The notes under the pieces were generated by a model. It did no database searches. It had not been told where the DNA came from and saw only the letters and a list, made by a program, of their open reading frames with translations. A program made the translations under genes and the position numbers. Source: an uncultured Synechococcales cyanobacterium (GTDB lineage: Bacteria; Cyanobacteriota; Cyanobacteriia; Thermosynechococcales; Thermosynechococcaceae). Taken from it: DNA of 64,000 nt. Where the stretch lies: the NCBI GenBank assembly GCA_902806435.1, contig CADCWO010000064.1, positions 1-64,000 of the forward strand. The letters run 5' to 3'. This document shows, piece by piece, positions 56,472 through 64,000 of the stretch. The first letter of the stretch is position 1; each line of letters begins with the position of its first letter.

Positions 56472-56505
56472 AACAAAAGCGTCCCGATCGAGGGACGCTT
56501 TTGTT
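56472..56505 (+). terminator. Strong intrinsic terminator of the porin gene
   Basis: A 14-bp perfect stem (AACAAAAGCGTCCC at 56472-56485 against 56492-56505) around loop GATCGA, ending in TTTTGTTGTTT. It lies 32 nt after the porin stop. Confidence 0.9.
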
Positions 56506-56543
56506 GTTTACAGCCTGCCAGGTTACCACGACCTTAGCTTGAG

Positions 56544-56565
56544 GCCACCTTTAGGGGGAGGTGGC
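56544..56565 (+). terminator. Second hairpin before clpB
   Basis: GCCACCT (56544-56550) pairs with AGGTGGC (56559-56565) around TTAGGGGG. It is followed by TTGTTATACT; TATACT at about 56570 could be the -10 element of clpB. So this may be a weak second terminator or part of the promoter. Confidence 0.45.
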
Positions 56566-56612
56566 TTGTTATACTAAACTTTTAGACCCACGGTACAGGA
56601 ACTCTTTAGTCT

Positions 56613-59342
56613 ATGCAGCCGACTGACCCAACCAAGTTCACTGAGAAGGTCTGGGAAGCTATTGTCAAGTCTCAAGATGTAGCACGGCGGTTTAAGAATC
56701 AGCATTTAGAAGTTGAGCATCTAGCGATCGCCTTGTTAGAGCAACAAGGTCTTGCCACTACTGTGCTCAGCCGCGCAGGGGTAGAGCCAGCCACTCTGCT
56801 TAAAAAGCTGGAGGAGTTTACCAAGCGCCAGCCTAAGGTTTCCGCTGGGGGACAGTTGTATCTTGGTCGCACCCTGGATCTGCTGCTCGATAAAGCGGAA
56901 GCGACGCGAGAGGATTGGCAGGATCAGTTTATCGCGGTTGAGCACGTGCTACTAGCACTGACCGAAGATGAGCGGGTTGGCCGCAGTTTAACGAAAAACT
57001 TGGGCCTGACTCGCTCAAAACTGGAAGGAGTTATCAAAGCCAGTCGCGGCAATCAAACGGTCTCCGACCAAAATCCAGAGGCACGATACGATGCGCTTAC
57101 CAAATACGGGCGTGACCTAACTGAGCAGGCAAGAAACGGTAAGTTAGACCCTGTGATTGGCCGAGATGAAGAAATCCGGCGGGTAATTCAGGTCTTGTCA
57201 CGGCGAACGAAAAATAATCCAGTACTCATTGGCGAGCCTGGGGTTGGGAAAACCGCGATCGCGGAAGGGTTAGCCCAGCAAATTGTCAACGATAGTGTCC
57301 CCGAGTCCTTAAAAAATCGCCGTTTAATTTCCCTGGATCTGGGAAGTCTAGTTGCCGGAGCAAAATACCGGGGAGACTTTGAAGACCGCCTGAAAGCAGT
57401 TTTGCGGGAAGTCACTCATTCAGATGGCCAGGTTGTCCTGTTTATCGATGAGCTGCACACCGTTGTCGGGGCAGGCGCCTCCCAAGGCACGATGGATGCT
57501 GGCAATCTCTTGAAACCAATGCTGGCACGGGGTGAGTTGCGTTGTATTGGGGCCACTACCTTAGACGAGTATCGCAAGCACATTGAAAAAGATGCCGCGC
57601 TAGAGCGCCGGTTTCAGCAGGTCTTTATCGACCAGCCCAGCGTTGAGGATACCATTTTTATCCTGCGAGGCTTAAAAGATCGCTACGAAAGACATCACAA
57701 TGTTAAGATTGCCGATTCTGCCCTTGTCGCAGCGGCAAATCTTTCTAGCCGCTACATCAGCGATCGCTTTCTGCCAGACAAGGCGATTGATCTGATGGAT
57801 GAAGCCGCTGCCAAATTAAAAATGGAGATTACTTCTAAACCAAATGAGCTGGAGATAGCTGACCGCCGCTTGAAGCAACTAGAAATGGAGCGGATATCTC
57901 TGGAGCAAGAGGGAACGGCCAGCCGCAGTAGTCGTGGTTACCAAGCTTCTCGCGAACGCTTGCAGCAGATCAAACAGGAAATAGCGCAACTAGGCCCTCA
58001 AAAAAGCCAACTTGAGTCCCAGTGGCAATCTAAGAAGCAGCTGCAAGCTGAGCTCAAGGCGCTCCAGGAAGAAGAAGGCCAGATTACGGTGCAAATTGAG
58101 CAGGCGGAGCGGGCCTACAATCTTAATGAGGCTGCCAAGCTCAAATATGGACGTCTGGAAGCCGTGCAGCGCGATCTGGAAGCTAAAGAAGCTCGGTTAT
58201 TAGAACTGCAAACTCATACGTCTACCCCTCGCACGGAGGAAGTGACCGAGGCAGACATTGCTGAAACCGTTGCCAAATGGACCGGCATTCCTGTTAACCG
58301 CCTATTAGAGTCAGAGCGTCAGAAATTACTGCACCTAGAATCCTACCTGCACGAACGAGTTGTCGGCCAGCAGGAGGCAGTAACCGCAGTCGCGGCTGCA
58401 ATTCGGCGCGCCCGCTCCGGGATGAAAGATCCAGGCCGTCCAATTGGTTCCTTTATCTTCATGGGACCGACGGGAGTAGGTAAAACAGAGTTGGCCCGTG
58501 CTTTGGCTCAAAGCTTGTTCGACTCTGATCACGCCCTGATTCGGCTGGATATGTCGGAGTATATGGAGAAGGGTTCTGTCTTGCGGTTAATTGGTGCACC
58601 TCCAGGGTATATCGGTTTTGATGAAGGGGGGCAATTATCAGAGTCAATCCGACGCCATCCCTACTCAGTGCTGCTGCTAGATGAAGTAGAAAAAGCCCAC
58701 CCAGATGTTTTCAACGTTTTCTTGCAGGTGCTTGATGACGGGCGAATCACCGACTCCCAAGGCCGAGTGATTGATTTTTGCAACACTGTGATTGTGATGA
58801 CCAGCAACATTGGCAGTGAATACATTCTTGATCTGGCAGATGATGGCTCTCAGTCCGAAGAGATGTACCTGCGAGTGATGAACGCTCTGCGATCGCATTT
58901 CCGTCCAGAATTTCTCAACCGAGTAGACGATATTATTTTGTTCCACACGCTTAACCGGAAGGAACTAAGACAAATCGTTGACATCCAACTTAAGCGGGTC
59001 CAGAATCTGCTAACGGCCCAGAGAATGGCGCTGGAACTAACCGAAGCGGCTCGTAACCAGATTACGGAAGCAGGCTATGATCCTGTCTATGGTGCACGTC
59101 CCCTGAAGCGGGCAATCCAGCGGGAGCTAGAGAACCCCATTGCGACAAAACTACTGGAAGATACCTTCACAGAAGGCGATACAATTCTGGTAGATTACGT
59201 TGACGGTCAGCTTTGCTTCAATCACAAGTTAGAACTACCAGTCGCAGAAACCCAGGGGCAAGAGACTCAGACCGAGCTCTCTGAAGTCGCTGTAATAGAA
59301 CCAGTTTCTTCCCAAGCTGGCCGCCGCCGCTCTAAAAGCTGA
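56613..59342 (+). CDS. clpB: ATP-dependent disaggregase ClpB
   Basis: Hexameric AAA+ chaperone that rescues aggregated proteins with DnaK. The 909-aa protein has the N-terminal repeat domain (1-150), Walker A1 GEPGVGKT at about 207, Walker B1 VVLFIDEL, a coiled-coil M domain (about 410-540, Glu/Gln/Lys-rich), Walker A2 GPTGVGKT at about 618, and a C-terminal tail ending RRRSKS. It is somewhat longer than usual ClpB1. Cyanobacteria often carry ClpB1 and a non-heat-inducible ClpB2; which this is cannot be told. TATACT-like promoter near 56570. Confidence 0.94.
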   Translation: MQPTDPTKFTEKVWEAIVKSQDVARRFKNQHLEVEHLAIALLEQQGLATTVLSRAGVEPATLLKKLEEFTKRQPKVSAGGQLYLGRTLDLLLDKAEATREDWQDQFIAVEHVLLALTEDERVGRSLTKNLGLTRSKLEGVIKASRGNQTVSDQNPEARYDALTKYGRDLTEQARNGKLDPVIGRDEEIRRVIQVLSRRTKNNPVLIGEPGVGKTAIAEGLAQQIVNDSVPESLKNRRLISLDLGSLVAGAKYRGDFEDRLKAVLREVTHSDGQVVLFIDELHTVVGAGASQGTMDAGNLLKPMLARGELRCIGATTLDEYRKHIEKDAALERRFQQVFIDQPSVEDTIFILRGLKDRYERHHNVKIADSALVAAANLSSRYISDRFLPDKAIDLMDEAAAKLKMEITSKPNELEIADRRLKQLEMERISLEQEGTASRSSRGYQASRERLQQIKQEIAQLGPQKSQLESQWQSKKQLQAELKALQEEEGQITVQIEQAERAYNLNEAAKLKYGRLEAVQRDLEAKEARLLELQTHTSTPRTEEVTEADIAETVAKWTGIPVNRLLESERQKLLHLESYLHERVVGQQEAVTAVAAAIRRARSGMKDPGRPIGSFIFMGPTGVGKTELARALAQSLFDSDHALIRLDMSEYMEKGSVLRLIGAPPGYIGFDEGGQLSESIRRHPYSVLLLDEVEKAHPDVFNVFLQVLDDGRITDSQGRVIDFCNTVIVMTSNIGSEYILDLADDGSQSEEMYLRVMNALRSHFRPEFLNRVDDIILFHTLNRKELRQIVDIQLKRVQNLLTAQRMALELTEAARNQITEAGYDPVYGARPLKRAIQRELENPIATKLLEDTFTEGDTILVDYVDGQLCFNHKLELPVAETQGQETQTELSEVAVIEPVSSQAGRRRSKS

Positions 59343-59349
59343 ACTTGCA

Positions 59350-60030
59350 CTAACCAGAAGCTAAGCGGTGAGCCCAACGAGTCGTCTCTGGCAGGCGATA
59401 ACGAGTGGTACAACCCATAACATAGTCAATTGCCGTGGCAAGGCTAATACGATGACCAATTGAAATATAGAGCGGCTTAGTCTTGGGGCGAGTACGGAGC
59501 GCTGCCCCAACCGTTTGCTGGCGATGAACCAAAGGGCACCAGCACCCACGTTCCTCTGGAACCTCTGCATGGCGGCCTACTAAGATCGATTTAGCAACCC
59601 CGATTGCCGGTATATCTACCAGTACTCCTAAATGGCAAGCGATGCCAAATCGGCGCGGATGGGCAATACCTTGCCCATCACATAACAAGAGATCAGGTGT
59701 AATGACCAGTTGGGCTAATGCATCCAATACTGCCGGGATTTCTCGGAAGGACAACAGACCGGGGATGTAGGGAAATGTTGTTGGTCGACGCGCGATCGCC
59801 TGTTCTTGGAGTTGTAAGTCTGGCCAACTTAAAACTGCCATAGCAGCCCGGGTTGTTTTACCGCTATCCTCAAACCCCACATCTACTCCTGCCACATGAC
59901 GAATCGGCTCCAGTTGATCAATAGCGACCACCTGAGAGCATAGTTGCTGCTGGAGTTCAATTGCGGCTTTAGGGGTTGTCGGCCAGGCAGGCAAGATTGG
60001 CGTTTCCACAACTGTTCTCACTCTATCCAT
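59350..60030 (-). CDS. nfi: Deoxyinosine 3' endonuclease (endonuclease V)
   Basis: Cuts DNA next to deaminated adenine. Catalytic residues are visible in [10 protein letters not shown] (Asp), LSFREIP (Glu) and [13 protein letters not shown] (Asp), with YIPGLLS and [10 protein letters not shown] conserved. I start at ATG 60030 (226 aa); a GTG at 60069 lies directly on the AGGAGG and is unlikely. It is convergent with clpB (7 nt gap between stops). Confidence 0.92.
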   Translation of the reverse strand: MDRVRTVVETPILPAWPTTPKAAIELQQQLCSQVVAIDQLEPIRHVAGVDVGFEDSGKTTRAAMAVLSWPDLQLQEQAIARRPTTFPYIPGLLSFREIPAVLDALAQLVITPDLLLCDGQGIAHPRRFGIACHLGVLVDIPAIGVAKSILVGRHAEVPEERGCWCPLVHRQQTVGAALRTRPKTKPLYISIGHRISLATAIDYVMGCTTRYRLPETTRWAHRLASG

Positions 60031-60105
60031 TTTCACAGTAGCAAAGTACCTAAAAGTTGCTGTCGCCACCTCCTGAGGCTGACACTAGCGTTTGTAACCT
60101 TTACA

Positions 60106-60981
60106 TTAGCTGTCGCCAGCGTGGTACGAGCTTCGCACGAGGGGTCCGGAGCGAACATGACTAAAACCCATCTTTCGTGCGATCGCCCCCAAGCGGTCAA
60201 ACTCTGCAGGTGTCCAGTATTTCTGCACCGGTAATTGGTCCAAGGACGGTCGTAGGTATTGCCCCAGGGTCAGACGATCGCAACCTACAGTTCGCAGATC
60301 GGTCATCGTCTCAATTAACTCTGCCTCCGTTTCTCCTAACCCCAACATCAGGCCGGACTTGGTCGGTAGGGTAGAGTCAATTTCCTTGACCAACTGCAAC
60401 ACGGCTAGCGATCGCTCGTACTTCGCCCCCCGCCGCACCGGGCCCTGGAGACGGCGTACCGTCTCTAAGTTGTGGTTATAACAGGCTGGCTGAGCATCGA
60501 CGACCGTGGCAATCCGGCCCCGCTCAGCCCAAAAGTCAGGCGTCAGTACCTCAACTTGCGCCTGGGGATTACGTCGGCGCACTGCTTGGATCGTTGCCGC
60601 AAACCAACCTGCCCCGTGATCGGGCAAATCATCTCTGGCAACGGAAGTTAAGACCACATAGCTTAACTCTAGTAAGCGTACCGACTCAGCAATCTTTTCT
60701 GGCTCTGCTGGATCAAGGGCCTGGGGAGCACGGCCCTTATTCACCTGACAGAAGCCACAGGCACGAGTACAAACCGGCCCCATGAGGAGAAATGTCGCTG
60801 TCTTTTGGGCGTAACACTCACCCCGATTTGGGCAACGGCCTTCCTCACAGATCGTATGGATCTGATGCCGCTTGATGATTTGTTGAACTGTTGATAGCTC
60901 ACTCGCCTTACCCAGCGATCGCCGCAACCATTCAGGCAGCCGTTCCGGAGATTGCAGTGCTTGGTCGATTTTAGCTGTCAT
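60106..60981 (-). CDS. lipA: Lipoyl synthase
   Basis: Radical SAM enzyme that inserts two sulfurs to make lipoyl. The 291-aa protein has the auxiliary cluster motif [12 protein letters not shown] and the radical SAM motif CTRACGFC. Full length. It lies 76 nt upstream of nfi on the same strand and may be co-transcribed. Partner lipB is at 45479-46192. Confidence 0.95.
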   Translation of the reverse strand: MTAKIDQALQSPERLPEWLRRSLGKASELSTVQQIIKRHQIHTICEEGRCPNRGECYAQKTATFLLMGPVCTRACGFCQVNKGRAPQALDPAEPEKIAESVRLLELSYVVLTSVARDDLPDHGAGWFAATIQAVRRRNPQAQVEVLTPDFWAERGRIATVVDAQPACYNHNLETVRRLQGPVRRGAKYERSLAVLQLVKEIDSTLPTKSGLMLGLGETEAELIETMTDLRTVGCDRLTLGQYLRPSLDQLPVQKYWTPAEFDRLGAIARKMGFSHVRSGPLVRSSYHAGDS

Positions 60982-61440
60982 AGGTTGATCACACAGGTAA
61001 GTAACGTGAATTCGAGATGAGAGGAGTACCCAATAAAGTCTTTAAAAATCGGCTGAATAGAGAGTATTGCATTTTATTTTCCCTTGTCTGACTATTATTA
61101 GTCCACTTTCATACTTGAGCGGCATTGCTCGTCAGATAGCCAAAAACTATCGCCGAGTTTGACTAGGCATTACAAATTCATCTCAAACTCAAGGCCTTTA
61201 CTAGAGGAAATCTCAAATCCATGTATCTAAACATGGGTTAATTGGGCACTATTTAGACCAGAGTTAGCAATATTATTCATTGCTCGATCAGTCAACTGAT
61301 TCAACGCTGTGATTTCTTGCTGGTTTTAGTAACCATCAATCGGGGTTGCTCGATTGACATCTTATCTTGCTTGCGACGAGAACCAGACTAACCCCGGCTG
61401 TCTTGTGACAGGTACAGCGTATTTGAGGGAAAGGATTAGG
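60982..61440. other. Intergenic region before the degraded taxis operon
   Basis: About 460 nt between divergent lipA and the PatA-like gene, AT-rich, likely containing both promoters. No gene was recognised. Confidence 0.4.
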
Positions 61441-62073
61441 ATGACAACTGCGCAATACATCACCACGGCTGCTCTTGCCGATCAGTTTACGGCTCTCAAG
61501 CAAGCTCGGTTTAGTGGACGACTATTGCTCAAAGCTTCTCTGGAGCAGGAATGGACCTTTTACCTGTACTTAGGCCGGATTGTCTATGCCACTGGGGGAG
61601 TGCATTCTGTCAGACGCTGGCAAAGGAATTTAGCAATTTACTGCCCTCAGGTTGATTTACGCCATCCCAATTTACCAAGTAATCTTGCTAATCCTTGGGA
61701 ATATCAACTGTTGTGCTGGTGGGTAAAGCAGCAACAAACAAACCGCGAGCAGATCAGCCAGATGATCCGGGCTGTGGTTGCGGAGGTACTGTTTGATATC
61801 ACGCAAGCAACCCAGGTGATGCACCAGTCTCTGCCCGACCCAGAGGGCCCCCCACGATTGCCTCAGCAACTAGTATTAATCGATACAGAGCAAGCGATCG
61901 CACAAGCTCAGAAAGATTGGCAAACTTGGCAGCTCGCAAACCTTACGGACCTTCTACCTAACCGGGCAGCCGCCATCAAACATCCGGAAGAACTCCAACA
62001 GCGAAATCCGGGCATAAACAGGCGGTACAGTCTAAAGCCTCAGAGCCATTTACTCAAACTATGGGCGGCGTAG
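61441..62073 (+). pseudogene. Truncated PatA/PixG-like response regulator
   Basis: ATG 61441 (MTTAQYITTAALADQFTALK) begins the PatA N-terminal DUF4388-type domain: FSGRLLLKASLEQEWTFYLYLGRIVYATGG, WWVKQQQTNREQISQMIRAVVAEVLFDI, then LTDLLPNRAAAIKHPEELQQR, where family members continue into a receiver domain of about 120 residues. Here the frame ends after another 20 odd residues, without the receiver. The 177 nt to the next gene are not readable. It is thus likely a truncated gene. The longer frame from 61354 lacks the family. Confidence 0.75.
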
Positions 62074-62250
62074 GCGCAATTTATACAAAAACCTCTGCAG
62101 ACGCAACCAAGTTTCGGCTTCTTTTAAAGGTTTGTTGTCGGTGACTCAAGAGCTGCAAGCCAGGGCTAGCCAGTTCAAGATCAGCTAGATAACTTCGTAC
62201 TCATCTAAGCGATTACTCCTCATTTCAGCCCCCTCTCACTGACCAAACCT

Positions 62251-64000
62251 ATGACGTTCAACCCCAACATTCGTGACCAAGCTTATCGGTTCTTCATCCA
62301 GGAAGCTTCAGAGCTGTTACATGTGATCGAATCAGGGTTACTGACGTTGGCTCCAGAGCATAGTACATCAAGCGTTCGTAATATTATGTGGGCCGCCCAC
62401 TCTATAAAAGGGGGTGCTGCCAGTGTGGGATTGGAAGCTATCAAGACCTTAGCTCACCGTCTGGAAGAGATGTTCAAGGTACTCTACAGCCAAGGTGAAG
62501 CGTTAGAGATTGATCCTGAGTTGAAAGGCTTGTTACTTCAGGGATATAATTGTCTACGTTCCCCTTTGACTCAAAAAATTGAGACAGGAAATTTTGATGC
62601 AGAGCAGGCTCTAGCAACCGCGGAACCGGTATTTGCTCAAATTGAGGCTAAGCTCAGCGGTTTCTTAACAAATGAAGGCCATTTACCCAGTTTTGTTGTA
62701 TTACGGGTGGACTTGGCTCTGTCTATTTTTGAAGTAGACGTGGCCGAAGGCTTAGATCGCCTTGATAGTGTTGTTGCCAACCCTGAAGCTAATCAGGTAG
62801 CCGGAGAGTTACAGGCTCAAGCTGATACATTCGCCAGGTTGGCAGAATTATTGAATCTACCGGGGTTTGGAGCGATCGCTCATGCTGCCTTGGCAGCCCT
62901 TGATGCTTATCCGAGCCAGGCGTTGCATGTGACGCAAGTTGCACTGGCTGATTTTCGGGCGGCCCAACAAGCAGTGCTCGATGGTGATCGCACGCAAGGC
63001 GGTACTCCCTCTGCTGCACTGGTGGAACTTGCGGAAGGTCCAGCTACAGGATCAGATACTGGGCTCATACCCATCTTGACTGGAGAGGTGGCGGAAGTGC
63101 AGGCTGCCTCTTTAAATGATGTATTTTCCGCTTTGGAAGCCCTGCTAGAGGATGAGAGTTGAGAGCAGGCAATACCTACTCTGGCTCGTGAAAATTTGGA
63201 GCCGGAGTTGCTGTAGGCAGTATCAGAGCAAAGTTCGGAACTAAATCAAAGTGACGTCTTGTCAAATGACAATAATTTTTGGCGAACCAATTGCTAGGCC
63301 AGAAGTAGTAGCTGTTTGGAAGTAGCTGTTTGGTGGACGTATTTCCTCAAAACCCCTGTCCCAGAATCAAGCCCTGACATAAACCCAACTGGTGCCGAGC
63401 CGACAGTGCTCTCTCTGGATGGCTTATTTGGCGACTTTATCTCAGCATCAGAAAGGCTGAATCTGATTCTCCGCCTCAGATTCAATCTGCCCCAGATCCA
63501 TTAGTTACTAGTTCGGATTCAGACAGCGATAGCGCTCTCTTCGAAGAGACGGCAGTAAACGAACAGCCTCCGGCAGCAGAACCTACGAGTGCGGTAATAT
63601 ATACAACCCCCTCCCTGGATGATGTTTTGGTAGCGCGATCGCTGAAATTCCAGAGCCGGAAGCCTAAACTGGCCAGCCTAAAGCACGGCCTCCCGCTCAA
63701 TCTACTGGGCAGACGATCCAGGAGGCAATTCAGTCTGTAGAGCAAGTGTTTGAGAACTTACTACCCCTTGAAGCGGCACCTGTTACTGCACCTACTCCAG
63801 ATGAGCACTTAGATCCTGTCCAATCTACTCAAAATCAAGCCCCAGCAGCTAGCGAATCTGCCCGTCTGTCGGTGCGGGTGGACCTAGATCGACTAGAACG
63901 GATGAACAACCAAGTAGGTGAACTCTCAATCAACCGGAATGGTCTTGCTCTCCAAAACGAACAATTACAGGCAGCAGTACAGGAACTTTTAGGCCAATTC
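62251..64000 (+). pseudogene. CheA/PixL-like hybrid kinase, broken, runs off the right edge
   Basis: ATG 62251 opens an Hpt domain with phosphorylatable His50 in AAHSIKGGAASVGL, then a long regulatory segment. A TGA at 63160 stops the frame after 303 residues, but homologous sequence goes on with more stops (for instance TAG near 63213, TAA at 63665-63667) and frameshifts. Repeated LDDVFG-type linker motifs survive. After 63668 a clean frame runs to the edge with RLERMNNQVGELSINRN, the start of the CheA dimerisation/P3 region. At least three lesions make it inactive, unless the reads contain errors. The rest of the operon (CheY, CheW and MCP genes usual between PatA and CheA) is absent. Confidence 0.82.

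Overview
The window looks like a cyanobacterial chromosome segment. The signs are many copies of the octamer GCGATCGC (HIP1), a psbY gene for a small photosystem II protein, an SLH-domain porin, a CAAD-domain membrane protein, cyanobacterium-type conserved hypotheticals (TIGR02652-like, DUF3386, PatA-like) and heptanucleotide tandem repeats of the STRR kind. Genus cannot be fixed from the sequence; a filamentous lineage is only a guess. No rRNA, CRISPR array or convincing tRNA was found.

Layout. 1-2.6 kb: a minus-strand phosphonate-type ABC importer (permease running off the left edge, ATPase, lipoprotein). 2.7-12.6 kb: a kinase fragment, topA with a LexA-box-like site, small enzymes, an AMIN/beta-lactamase-like secreted protein, a sugar-nucleotide epimerase-like protein and an Nfu_N/HEAT protein. 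12.7-15.6 kb: a decayed zone with a lipoprotein gene interrupted by an in-frame amber codon, a ruined class D beta-lactamase gene and an IS5-type remnant. 15.7-21.2 kb: an UgpC/MalK-type ATPase, a membrane protein, a second complete phosphonate-type importer and an IS630 remnant. 22-24 kb: a metal-dependent hydrolase-like protein, a Nif11-type peptide and a class IV aminotransferase.

24.0-33.2 kb is the most interesting part: six tightly overlapping minus-strand genes (two CgeB-like glycosyltransferases, a GT4-like glycosyltransferase, a B12-binding radical SAM protein, a glycoside hydrolase-epimerase fusion and a separate epimerase), plus a divergent third CgeB-like glycosyltransferase. Together they look like a dedicated system that makes and modifies an unknown glycan or glycoconjugate.

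33-42.5 kb: a pentapeptide-repeat protein, a CAAD protein, then a stress or aldehyde-metabolism cluster in decay (SRPBCC pseudogene, two tandem zinc alcohol dehydrogenases each behind short tandem repeats, a frameshifted membrane protein, a DJ-1/PfpI tail, and a broken peroxiredoxin-glutaredoxin hybrid) around intact glutathione transferase, RNA methyltransferase and RarD genes. 42.7-61 kb is largely housekeeping: cobL, hpf, lipB, psbY, gamma carbonic anhydrase, mrdA, glmM, eno, gloA, an iron-uptake-type porin, clpB, nfi and lipA. 61.4-64 kb is the wreck of a PatA/CheA-type taxis operon, with the CheA-like gene broken by several stops and frameshifts and running off the right edge.

Core genes are intact while accessory loci are riddled with lesions, so the lesions are more likely real gene decay than general sequencing error, though single indels would need read-level checks.
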